DNA of 12,924 bases from positions 1-12,924 of the forward strand of contig JAJRSQ010000119.1 of the NCBI GenBank assembly GCA_024278725.1, given 5' to 3'. Shown one piece after another: positions 1 through 6,626 of this stretch. Both the position numbers and the translations under genes were made by a program. The stretch is from Chloroflexota bacterium (lineage in GTDB: Bacteria; Chloroflexota; Anaerolineae; 4572-78). The notes under the pieces were generated by a model that was not told the origin of the DNA, searched no databases, and saw only the letters and a program-made list of their open reading frames with translations. Within the stretch, counting starts at the first letter, position 1. Each line of letters opens with the position of its first letter.

Positions 1-141
1 ATGCTCATCATCGGCGACAAAGAGATGGAAGCCAACGCCGTGGCGGTTCGCCTGCGCAACGGAGATGACCTCGGCGCAATAGCGGTGGATGAATTCATCA
101 CCCTGGCGCAGAAAACCATCGCAGAAAAAGAAACGGTGTAA
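1..141 (+). CDS. thrS: Threonyl-tRNA synthetase, C-terminal fragment (5' end outside window)
   Basis: The last 46 codons of a gene that begins before the window; the ATG at base 1 is an internal methionine, not a start. The peptide contains MLIIGDKEMEANAVAVRLRN followed by GDDLGAIAVDEFI. This matches the end of the anticodon-binding domain of class II threonyl-tRNA synthetase (an aligned family form is MLVIGDKE..., then VRxRxGxDLGxxxxxEFI). The enzyme charges tRNA-Thr in the cytoplasm; its catalytic core and editing domains lie upstream and are not visible. The gene ends at TAA 139-141, directly before a hairpin terminator. That makes it the end of a transcription unit, and the restriction-modification cassette that follows a separate arrival. 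Identification is from family memory of a short but distinctive segment. Confidence 0.88.
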   Translation: MLIIGDKEMEANAVAVRLRNGDDLGAIAVDEFITLAQKTIAEKETV

Positions 142-150
142 AATTATATC

Positions 151-184
151 ACCCAACCCGTTTAAAACGGGTTGGGTATATTTT
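151..184 (+). terminator. Rho-independent-type terminator after thrS
   Basis: A perfect 10-bp inverted repeat, ACCCAACCCG (151-160) and CGGGTTGGGT (168-177), with a 7-base TTTAAAA loop. It is followed by ATATTTTC, a short and imperfect U-tract. It starts 9 bases after the thrS stop. The next gene's ATG is only 11 bases beyond the stem, so any transcript of that gene that starts upstream must pass through this hairpin. Confidence 0.8.
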
Positions 185-188
185 CAAA

Positions 189-1331
189 ATGGAAACTCTA
201 TTTTTCTCCGGCTTTATAAAAAGCGTTTCATACAATGCCCAACTCGCTCCGCCCCCCAACGAGTTGCCCGTCTATGCGTTGTCTTCATTCGATATTAATA
301 CCGCCCGCACAGCCGGAATGGTCGCGCAGGGTGGCAGACGGGTTGCATATTCCAAATGGGTGTCGCCCAAACGCACCCGTTCATATCCGTTTGCCCGCAT
401 TTACAACACCTACAATGCCGAAAAAATCATCACGGTTATTCCGGTCATCAAAGATGAAGGGGCTGACGGCGATTTAGACCGAATTCAGTTTTCCACCCTT
501 TCGTGGATGAATTTACTGAACATTTATATTGTGCTGGCATATTATGAAGTTGCCGAGAAGAATCTATCCGAAAAACAAATTCACCGCGAAAAATTAACCC
601 ATCAGCAATTTGATGCAAATTTGGTCAACGAGCAAATTCAAGCTATCATCAACTATAAGCAGAGTGCCTTGCATTGGAATCGGGATTTGTTTGAAACACG
701 CTTTACCGACATTTTTGAAGCGAGCGTTCAAGCCTATCAAACTATTTCCCAACATACGGGTGTCGCAGTTCACCCGCCGGAACGGTTGTATCGGTATTTG
801 GCGAAAATTCAAGCTGACTACCAACAGTTTCAAAACATCTCGTTGCGCCAATCTCAACAAGCCAGCCACCGAGAAACGCAAACAAATCATGCATTGGAAT
901 TTTTATCGGACGGGGCAAAAGCACAATTTGCGCTTGAAAATTATTTGGGCGGCTTATACTATTTGACGGCAGATGAAGTTGTTTTTGAGGCAGAAAAGTA
1001 TATCATTCAAGAATCAAAAAACAGCACCAAACAACCGTTGCCCGGAGCCGATGACATCAAAGATGGACTGTTCAAATTAATCCTTTTCTCCAATATAGAC
1101 ACACTGCGGTTGAATGGCGTTGCCGTTCCATTTTCGACAAAGTTAAAACTGACGGGCGTAAATATCACCGGCTCAATTGTATTGCCCGTCCCGGAGGCTG
1201 ATTTAACCCGTTTTCTATCGGTCAATCAAGCGGTTTTTTCAGCGCCTCAACAAAAAATCGTCAGAACTTTAAACCTTGAAGCTCACACCAACCCCGTGCA
1301 AATAGAAATCACAGGAAATATGGGAATCTAA
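189..1331 (+). CDS. Putative type II restriction endonuclease (unassigned specificity)
   Basis: A 380-residue soluble protein with no signal peptide or membrane segment. Its role is inferred mainly from position: its stop is one base before a D12-class DNA adenine methyltransferase. Residues 80-118 form the most conserved-looking block, IITVIPVIKDEGADGDLDRI (80-99) and then a hydrophobic WMNLLNIYIVLAYY stretch. From memory this resembles a group of uncharacterised proteins found beside Dam-like methyltransferases. The acidic cluster D89, E90, D93, D95, D97 and Q100 could form a PD-(D/E)xK-like metal site, but no textbook D...(E/D)xK is evident. Residues 120-260 look mostly helical. The ATG at 189 lacks a clear Shine-Dalgarno; the next in-frame ATG (315) would remove the conserved N-terminus. 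The sequence is visibly AT-richer than its neighbours, which fits horizontal acquisition. Confidence 0.55.
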   Translation: METLFFSGFIKSVSYNAQLAPPPNELPVYALSSFDINTARTAGMVAQGGRRVAYSKWVSPKRTRSYPFARIYNTYNAEKIITVIPVIKDEGADGDLDRIQFSTLSWMNLLNIYIVLAYYEVAEKNLSEKQIHREKLTHQQFDANLVNEQIQAIINYKQSALHWNRDLFETRFTDIFEASVQAYQTISQHTGVAVHPPERLYRYLAKIQADYQQFQNISLRQSQQASHRETQTNHALEFLSDGAKAQFALENYLGGLYYLTADEVVFEAEKYIIQESKNSTKQPLPGADDIKDGLFKLILFSNIDTLRLNGVAVPFSTKLKLTGVNITGSIVLPVPEADLTRFLSVNQAVFSAPQQKIVRTLNLEAHTNPVQIEITGNMGI

Positions 1332-1332
1332 T

Positions 1333-2196
1333 ATGGCTTTCATCAAAAGCCCGCTCCGCTACCCCGGCGGAAAATCCAGAGCCGTTCAAAAAATCATGCG
1401 CTATGCCCCCGACGCGATTTCGGAATTTAGAGAACCGTTCGTTGGTGGCGGGTCGGTGTTTATTTATTTCAAACAAAAATATCCTCATGCAAAATTTTGG
1501 ATAAATGATCTAAATTACGATTTATTTTGTTTCTGGCAACAAGCGCAAAAAAAGAACGCCGAATTGGTGGCAGAAATAACCCGCCTCAAACAAAAAAGAA
1601 CCGACGGGCGCGCATTATTTTATGAATTACGGGATATAGCCATAGATTCTCTTTCCGATTTTGAGCGAGCAGTGCGCTTTTTCGTTTTAAACCGAATTTC
1701 ATTCTCCGGAACGGTTGACGCCGGCGGGTATTCCCAACGCGCCTTTGAAAAACGCTTCACGTGGTAATCCATTGAACGGGTCGCAAAGCTAGAACCGCTG
1801 CTGAAAGGCGTCACCATCACCCAACTAGACTACACCGCCCTTTTGGATGGACAAAATGCTTTTATCTTTTTAGACCCACCTTATCTTGAAGCGACAAAAT
1901 CTCGCCTGTATGGCAAACACGGCAAATTGCACACCTCATTTGACCATTCCCGTTTTGCGGCGGCAATGAAACAATGCACGCGCCATCAATGGCTCATCAC
2001 CTATGATGATTCTCCCATCATTCGGCAGAATTTCGCATTTGCCAACCTTTACGCATGGGAATTACAATACGGGATGAACAACTATATGCAGGGGTCGGCG
2101 GCAAAGGGGAAAGAATTATTCATCGCAAATTATTCGGTCTCCGGCATTAAAGTTGAACAAAGCTACAATCATCAACTTCCGTTGATTTTCAAATAA
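1333..2196 (+). pseudogene. D12-class (Dam/M.EcoRV-like) adenine-N6 DNA methyltransferase, interrupted by an in-frame TAA
   Basis: The frame runs 288 codons, normal for this family, but codon 145 (1765-1767) is TAA. Upstream are SAM-binding motif X, YPGGK (codons 10-14), and motif I, EPFVGGGS (34-41). Downstream in the same frame is catalytic motif IV, FLDPPY (179-184), then WELQYGMNNY and GKELFIANY near the end. The stop falls in the conserved RFTxSSIxR segment, reading RFTW-stop-SIER, so one base change (TCA or CAA to TAA) explains it; there is no frameshift. Translation starts at ATG 1333, with GGGA seven bases upstream inside the endonuclease gene, so the two are coupled. The product would methylate adenine at the partner's site and protect host DNA. 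Each half alone lacks essential motifs. A weak restart at ATG 1843 exists without an obvious ribosome site. Sequencing error, true decay or readthrough cannot be told apart here. Confidence 0.88.
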
Positions 2197-2213
2197 TTCA
2201 CAGAAGAGGACGT

Positions 2214-2768
2214 ATGAGCATTAAATCGGATATTTGGATTGAGAAGATGGCGCGGGAACACGGGATGATTGAGCCGTATGTCGCGGAACTCACCAAAAGC
2301 GGGGTGATTTCTTTCGGACCCTCATCGTATGGATATGATATCCGGGTGGCGAATGAGTTCCGCATTTTCCACAATGTGAACAGTACGGTGGTTGACCCCA
2401 AAAACTTCGACAGCCGCTCGTTTGTGGAATTCACCGGCGACGTCTGCACCATTCCGCCCAACTCTTTCGCGCTGGCACGCAGTGTGGAATACATTCGTAT
2501 GCCGCGCAATGTCACCGGCGTGGTGCTGGGCAAAAGCACCTATGCCCGATGCGGCATCGTCACCAATTTTACCCCGCTGGAAGCCGGATGGGAAGGGCAC
2601 ATCACCATTGAAATCAGCAACACGACCCCCCTGCCCGCCCGCATTTATGCGAATGAAGGCATCGCGCAGGTATTGTTTTTTGAAAGTGATGAACAGTGCC
2701 GCATCAGTTATGCCGACCGCAAAGGCAAATATCAGGGACAACAGGGGATTACCCTGCCGAAGCTGTAA
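2214..2768 (+). CDS. dcd: dCTP deaminase
   Basis: A 184-residue cytoplasmic enzyme of the dUTPase/dCTP deaminase trimeric fold. It hydrolyses dCTP to dUTP, feeding dUMP for thymidylate synthesis. Visible motifs are SYGYDIR (38-44), GKSTYAR (106-112, the substrate-contacting SxxxR-type loop), LEAGWEGHITIE (122-133) and GKYQGQQG (171-178, the C-terminal lid over the triphosphate). E133 aligns with the catalytic glutamate. Length is normal and the frame intact. AGAGGA ends three bases before the ATG, a slightly tight but good ribosome site. The gene starts 17 bases after the methyltransferase stop with no promoter I can see between them, so it may be read from the cassette transcript or from thrS. 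Whether this is the mono- or bifunctional (DCD-DUT) type was not resolved. Confidence 0.95.
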   Translation: MSIKSDIWIEKMAREHGMIEPYVAELTKSGVISFGPSSYGYDIRVANEFRIFHNVNSTVVDPKNFDSRSFVEFTGDVCTIPPNSFALARSVEYIRMPRNVTGVVLGKSTYARCGIVTNFTPLEAGWEGHITIEISNTTPLPARIYANEGIAQVLFFESDEQCRISYADRKGKYQGQQGITLPKL

Positions 2769-2780
2769 CTTTTCCGCAAT

Positions 2781-2816
2781 AAAAAAGAGATGGCGAGTGT
2801 GCCATCTCTTTTTTGT
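2781..2816. terminator. Bidirectional terminator between dcd and trxA
   Basis: A perfect 14-bp stem, AAAAAAGAGATGGC (2781-2794) and GCCATCTCTTTTTT (2801-2814), with a GAGTGT loop. The A-tract on one side and T-tract on the other make it a U-tailed terminator in both directions. It lies between the convergent dcd (+) and trxA (-) genes, 12 bases past the dcd stop and 14 bases past the trxA stop. Confidence 0.93.
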
Positions 2817-2830
2817 TTGGAAAGATTGCC

Positions 2831-3157
2831 TCAGTTCAACAGATTGTCGAACCGTTGTTGAATCTGAGGTTTGGGGGCAGCGCCAACCATTTGGTCGGCA
2901 ACTTCACCGTTTTTGATGAACAGCATGGTCGGGATGCCGCGCACGCCGTATTTCATCGCCCATTGCGGGTTTTCATCGGTGTTAACTTTGGCAATCACAA
3001 CTTTTTCGCCATACTCTTTTGCCAAATCTTCCAAAATCGGTCCAATCAAGCGGCAGGGACCACACCACGGCGCCCAAAAATCTACCACAACCGGCGTTTC
3101 CGATTTCAAAACTTTTTGTTCAAATTCTGCATCTGTTACATGAATGATGTTTCCCAT
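2831..3157 (-). CDS. trxA: Thioredoxin
   Basis: A 108-residue classical single-domain thioredoxin, a cytoplasmic dithiol reductant recycled by thioredoxin reductase. The active site WCGPC is at residues 31-35 within VVVDFWAPWCGPC. The cis-proline loop GIPTM (74-78) and the glycine before the last helix (VGAAPK) are present. Length and domain are complete. The start is well fixed: AAGGAGAAG on the minus strand (plus 3167-3175) ends 9 bases upstream of the ATG. The gene lies downstream of gyrA on the same strand with its own strong promoter at 3249-3277. The mRNA leader would be about 85 bases. It ends at the shared bidirectional terminator. Confidence 0.97.
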   Translation of the reverse strand: MGNIIHVTDAEFEQKVLKSETPVVVDFWAPWCGPCRLIGPILEDLAKEYGEKVVIAKVNTDENPQWAMKYGVRGIPTMLFIKNGEVADQMVGAAPKPQIQQRFDNLLN

Positions 3158-3248
3158 TTTCGATTACTTCTCCTTAAAAAAGTGGTTCAATTCAATTCGC
3201 TACTATATTGACGCACGGTCTGTTTGATTCTTACTTTTTCCAGCCACA

Positions 3249-3277
3249 TTTATAGTGGGTTTTGCGGTAAATGTCAA
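3249..3277 (-). promoter_or_regulatory. Sigma-70-type promoter for trxA, overlapping the gyrA stop codon
   Basis: On the minus strand, a perfect -35 TTGACA (plus 3272-3277) is followed by a 17-base spacer and -10 TATAAA (plus 3249-3254). The TGA of the -35 box is the gyrA stop codon (3274-3276). Transcription would start near plus 3242. I see no terminator between gyrA and this site, so trxA may also be reached by readthrough from gyrA. Confidence 0.82.
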
Positions 3278-5796
3278 TTTGCATTGTCGTCCGCTGTGGC
3301 AGGGGCTGATTCTTCGTCTTCCGGGTCGCTCTCTGCGGTCAACAACGCCACCGAGGCAACCGTGTCGCCTTTGTACAGCCGCATCACCCGTGCGCCGCGT
3401 GTGGCGCGACTCAACACGGGAATCTGGCTCACGTTGGTGCGAATCATTTTCCCGTCGCTGGAGATGAGCGAAATATCCTCATCGCCCATGACGATGTGCA
3501 TATCAATGATGGGTCCGGTGATGTCCATTGCCCGGTCGAGGGTGCGCACACCCAATCCGTAGCGGGATTGGCGATGATATTGCTCCACGGGGGTGCGCTT
3601 GCCCAGTCCGTTCGCGGTGACAACCAGCACCTGCCCATCGGGCACAACGACATCGCCGCCGGCAAGGACATCATCGCCAACCAGCCGCATCGCATTAACC
3701 CCGGCGGCGGCACGTCCCATCACCCGCACATCTGTTTCCGAGAAACGAATCGCCTGCCCGTTTTTCGAGACCAGAATCAGGTCGTCGTTGCCGGTGGTCA
3801 GTTTCACCCAGCGAAGTTCGTCGTCATCGTCCAAATTGAGGGCAATCAACCCACTGGGGCGCACCGACTCAAATACGTTGATGACCACCCGCTTGATGCG
3901 CGCTTTCCGGGTAATCATAATCAGATAATCGGCGTTTTTGAACGATGATACCGCAATTGCCGCCGTGATTTTCTCGGACGGGTTGATGTTGATGAGATTC
4001 ACCACCGGGATTCCTTTGGCGGTTCGTCCCGCATCGGGGATGCGCCACGCTTTTTCAGAATACACTTTCCCCCGGTCGCTGAAAAATAAGACTGTATCGT
4101 GCGTGCTGGCGGCGAACAGCACCGCCACATCATCCTCATTGCGGGTGGTCATGCCGGTGACGCCACGCCCTCCCCGATGCTGCCGCCGGTAGGTTTTGCT
4201 CGGAACCCGTTTGATGTACCCGTTGCGGGTAATTGAAACGAGCACTTCTTCATCTTTGATGAGGTCTTCTTCGTTGAAATCGGTGGCTTCATCGGCGATG
4301 ATTTTGGTGCGGCGGTCATCGCCGTATTTTTGTTTGATTTCCGCCATGTCATCTTTAATTAATTGCAGGATTTTGGCGGGATGCGCCAGCAAATCTTTCA
4401 AATGGTCGATGGTTTGCATCACATCTTTGTATTCATCTTCGATTTTTTGGCGTTCCAGCGCGGCGAGCCGCCGTAATTGCATGTCCAAAATCGCCTGCGC
4501 CTGCAATTCCGACAACCCGAAACGAGTCATCAATTCGCCGCGCGCGTGGTCGGCGCTGTCACTTTGGCGGATGGTTCGGATAATTTCATCCAGATGGTTG
4601 AGCGCCAAGCGCAACCCTTCCAGAATATGGGCGCGCGCTTTCGCCTTTTTCAGCTCGAATTCGGTGCGCCGGGTGAGCACTTCCATACGGTGGTTGATGA
4701 AGATGCGCAATGCCATTTTGAGCGGCATCAGTCGCGGTTCGCCGTTATGCAGCGCCAGCATGTTCATGCCAAAGTTCGATTGCAGTGCGGTATATTTGTA
4801 CAGCTGATTCAGCACGCGCCGGGGTTGTGCGCCCCGCTTCAGTTCAATGATGATTGCCATTCCGTTGCGGTCGGATTCGTCGCGCAGGTCTGAAATGTCT
4901 TTCAGCCGCCCGTTCTTCACCAATTCGGCGATGCGCACAATCAGGTTGGCTTTGTTCAGTTGATAGGGAATTTCAGTGACCACAATGCGGTAGCGATTGG
5001 GTTTGGTTTCCTGAATTTCCGCCACTGCCCGCATGGTGATGGAACCTTTGCCGGTGGCGTATGCCCGTTTCAAACTCTCGGAACCCAACACCTGCGCGCC
5101 GGTGGGGAAGTCGGGACCTTTCACAAATTGCATCAGGTCATCCACCGTCACATCATCAATAGATTCATAATGGTCAATCAAATAGGAAACCGCGTCCGCC
5201 AATTCGTTGAGGTTGTGTGGAGGAATGTTGGTCGCCATGCCCACGGCAATCCCGCTGGAGCCGTTGAGCAACATATTGGGGGTACGCGAGGGCAAAACGG
5301 TCGGCTCCAGCAGCGAGGCATCAAAATTGTCCTGCCAGTCAACGGTCTCTTTGTCGATGTCCACCAGCATTTCCCCGGCGATGCGCGCCATCCGCGCTTC
5401 CGTGTAACGCATGGCGGCGGGGCTGTCGCCATCAACGGAACCGGAGTTCCCCTGCCCGTCCGCCAGCATATAGCGCATCGAAAAATCCTGCGCCATTCGC
5501 GCCATGGCATCATATACGGCGCTGTCGCCGTGCGGGTGATATTTCCCCAGCACGTCGCCCACAATGCGCGCGCTTTTGCGGTATGGTGTGCCGGGGCGAT
5601 TGCCCATATCGTACATGGCGTACAAAATTCGCCGATGCACGGGCTTCAATCCGTCGCGCGCATCGGGGAGCGCGCGGCGCACAATCACGCTCATCGCGTA
5701 ATCCAGATACGCGGTGCGCATTTCCGTTTCAATGTCCACCGCCCGTACGCGCCCAATGGTCGGCTTGGTGGGGGTCGGTTCCATGGGATTATCCAT
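3274..5796 (-). CDS. gyrA: DNA gyrase subunit A
   Basis: An 840-residue type IIA topoisomerase subunit; with GyrB it cuts, passes and reseals DNA to introduce negative supercoils. With the ATG at 5796 as residue 1, the breakage domain has KYHPHGDSAVYD around 85-96 and catalytic Tyr131 in AAMRYTEARM. The usual quinolone-determining positions are wild type: Ser92 and Asp96 correspond to E. coli S83 and D87. A coiled-coil region follows, then the C-terminal wrapping domain begins with QHRGGRG (539-545). That is a GyrA box with His in place of the usual Arg/Lys, and it favours gyrase over topoisomerase IV. The start at 5796 is preferred because GGAG lies 8 bases upstream. A frame extension to 5868 would translate through the leader hairpin and lacks conserved sequence. 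It lies upstream of trxA on the same strand. Confidence 0.96.
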   Translation of the reverse strand: MDNPMEPTPTKPTIGRVRAVDIETEMRTAYLDYAMSVIVRRALPDARDGLKPVHRRILYAMYDMGNRPGTPYRKSARIVGDVLGKYHPHGDSAVYDAMARMAQDFSMRYMLADGQGNSGSVDGDSPAAMRYTEARMARIAGEMLVDIDKETVDWQDNFDASLLEPTVLPSRTPNMLLNGSSGIAVGMATNIPPHNLNELADAVSYLIDHYESIDDVTVDDLMQFVKGPDFPTGAQVLGSESLKRAYATGKGSITMRAVAEIQETKPNRYRIVVTEIPYQLNKANLIVRIAELVKNGRLKDISDLRDESDRNGMAIIIELKRGAQPRRVLNQLYKYTALQSNFGMNMLALHNGEPRLMPLKMALRIFINHRMEVLTRRTEFELKKAKARAHILEGLRLALNHLDEIIRTIRQSDSADHARGELMTRFGLSELQAQAILDMQLRRLAALERQKIEDEYKDVMQTIDHLKDLLAHPAKILQLIKDDMAEIKQKYGDDRRTKIIADEATDFNEEDLIKDEEVLVSITRNGYIKRVPSKTYRRQHRGGRGVTGMTTRNEDDVAVLFAASTHDTVLFFSDRGKVYSEKAWRIPDAGRTAKGIPVVNLININPSEKITAAIAVSSFKNADYLIMITRKARIKRVVINVFESVRPSGLIALNLDDDDELRWVKLTTGNDDLILVSKNGQAIRFSETDVRVMGRAAAGVNAMRLVGDDVLAGGDVVVPDGQVLVVTANGLGKRTPVEQYHRQSRYGLGVRTLDRAMDITGPIIDMHIVMGDEDISLISSDGKMIRTNVSQIPVLSRATRGARVMRLYKGDTVASVALLTAESDPEDEESAPATADDNAN

Positions 5797-5825
5797 AATT
5801 GCTACTCCATCCAAACAAAATACAC

Positions 5826-5851
5826 GCCCGCTGAAATGACTTTCAGCAGGC
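5826..5851 (-). promoter_or_regulatory. Hairpin in the gyrA 5' leader
   Basis: A 7-bp perfect stem, GCTGAAA (5830-5836) and TTTCAGC (5841-5847), with a 4-base loop. It is extended past one mismatch by GCC/GGC at 5826-5828 and 5849-5851. In the gyrA mRNA it sits about 30 bases before the start codon, just upstream of the ribosome site. Read on the plus strand it is followed by TGTTTTTT and resembles a terminator, but no plus-strand gene ends here. A leader structure affecting gyrA expression is possible; its role is not shown. Confidence 0.5.
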
Positions 5852-5935
5852 TGTTTTTTCCGGTTCAACCCACATCATTTTTTATTGATGCTCGGATTGT
5901 TTGCAGGGTAAAAATTGCACCTGCCTGCACAGGAA

Positions 5936-5957
5936 ATTATACCGCAAAACCGGTTTT
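5936..5957 (-). promoter_or_regulatory. Probable gyrA promoter (-10 box) with an adjacent palindrome
   Basis: On the minus strand a perfect TATAAT (plus 5936-5941) lies about 140 bases before the gyrA start, predicting a leader of roughly 130 bases. No good -35 hexamer is found at 15-18 bases. Instead the spacer holds the perfect 12-base palindrome AAAACCGGTTTT (plus 5946-5957), which could be a regulator site. The rest of the 218-base gap at 5797-6014 shows only the leader hairpin and a weak GGCGA/TCGCC repeat after the neighbouring gene. Confidence 0.55.
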
Positions 5958-6014
5958 TTCGCTATTTTCCCCCATCAAACAGGCGATTGCTTCATTAAAG
6001 TGTCGCCCGCAACT

Positions 6015-6605
6015 TTATGGCAACTCAGTGGACAATGTTTCATTCATTTGCTGCAACATTTGCCGGAATTGTCCGATGTACGGACCCAATCCGGTCTCGC
6101 TCAGCTTGATGTCCACCGGAATATCTAAATTGATGGGCACGGTTGTTTTAATGGGGATGGTTAAATCCAAATTCACTTTCTGCACACTGTTTACGGGGAT
6201 ATTCATCTTCACCGGCACAGTCACTTCAATGGGGATGGTGACATCGTTGATTTTGAGCGGAATTTGCGTTTTCACTTCCTCATCAATGGGCACACTGAGG
6301 TCAATGGGCACATCAATTGTCCCTTTGTATTTTACATTCGCATTGACTTCAATGTTATCCCGCACGGGTACGGTAAAAGTGATGGATGAGTTTTCAAAGT
6401 CACTTAAATCCGCAACGGCTTTGTCTGCCGCAATTTGCACTTGCTGCCCCATCACCTGCACCTGTTGCATAAACCCGAGCCACTGCCACATCAAAAAGGC
6501 ATTCAAAGCCAGTGAGGCTATCACCAAGATAAGCAGGAAGCTCAAAAACGCTTTTACATTGTTGGAAAGGGGCATGGTTGCGGGTTGAAGTTCTTTGGTC
6601 GTCAT
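6015..6605 (-). CDS. One-pass membrane protein with (V/I)P(V/I) repeats, unknown function
   Basis: A 196-residue protein not matched to a named family. Residues 17-42 form one strongly hydrophobic helix (SNNVKAFLSFLLILVIASLA onward). A short helical neck rich in Q and V follows (46-68). Residues 78-165 are a beta-rich, low-aromatic region in which a (V/I)P(V/I/L) motif recurs. Its prolines are at 80, 100, 106, 116, 125, 131, 137, 151, 157 and 163, often six residues apart. The last 25 residues look helical again. The likely layout is a membrane anchor holding an extracytoplasmic beta-repeat domain, but topology is inferred. GAGGTGAG just upstream of ATG 6605 fixes the start. It follows the 413-residue membrane protein by 21 bases, so the two are almost certainly co-transcribed and may act together. 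Confidence 0.8.
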   Translation of the reverse strand: MTTKELQPATMPLSNNVKAFLSFLLILVIASLALNAFLMWQWLGFMQQVQVMGQQVQIAADKAVADLSDFENSSITFTVPVRDNIEVNANVKYKGTIDVPIDLSVPIDEEVKTQIPLKINDVTIPIEVTVPVKMNIPVNSVQKVNLDLTIPIKTTVPINLDIPVDIKLSETGLGPYIGQFRQMLQQMNETLSTELP

Positions 6606-6626
6606 AACTCACCTCTTTTTGGGGCA

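Noticed and set aside
1843..2196. The second half of the methyltransferase as an independent gene
   Set aside because: It shares the frame of the first half, lacks the SAM-binding motifs and has no ribosome site; it is the C-terminal part of the interrupted gene.
5826..5860. A plus-strand terminator (hairpin followed by TGTTTTTT)
   Set aside because: No plus-strand gene ends before it. As part of the gyrA leader on the minus strand it is better read as a leader hairpin.
5797..5868. A 24-residue N-terminal extension of GyrA
   Set aside because: It would be translated through the leader hairpin with no ribosome site; ATG 5796 has GGAG at 8 bases.
5970..6014. A GGCGA/TCGCC inverted repeat as a terminator for the VPI-repeat gene
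   Set aside because: The stem is only five or six pairs with a 16-base loop and no U-tract after it.
4960..6588. A 542-codon plus-strand open frame
   Set aside because: It runs antisense to gyrA, the gyrA leader and the VPI-repeat gene. Its His/Arg/Gly-rich translation has no family character; it mirrors the codon bias of real minus-strand genes.
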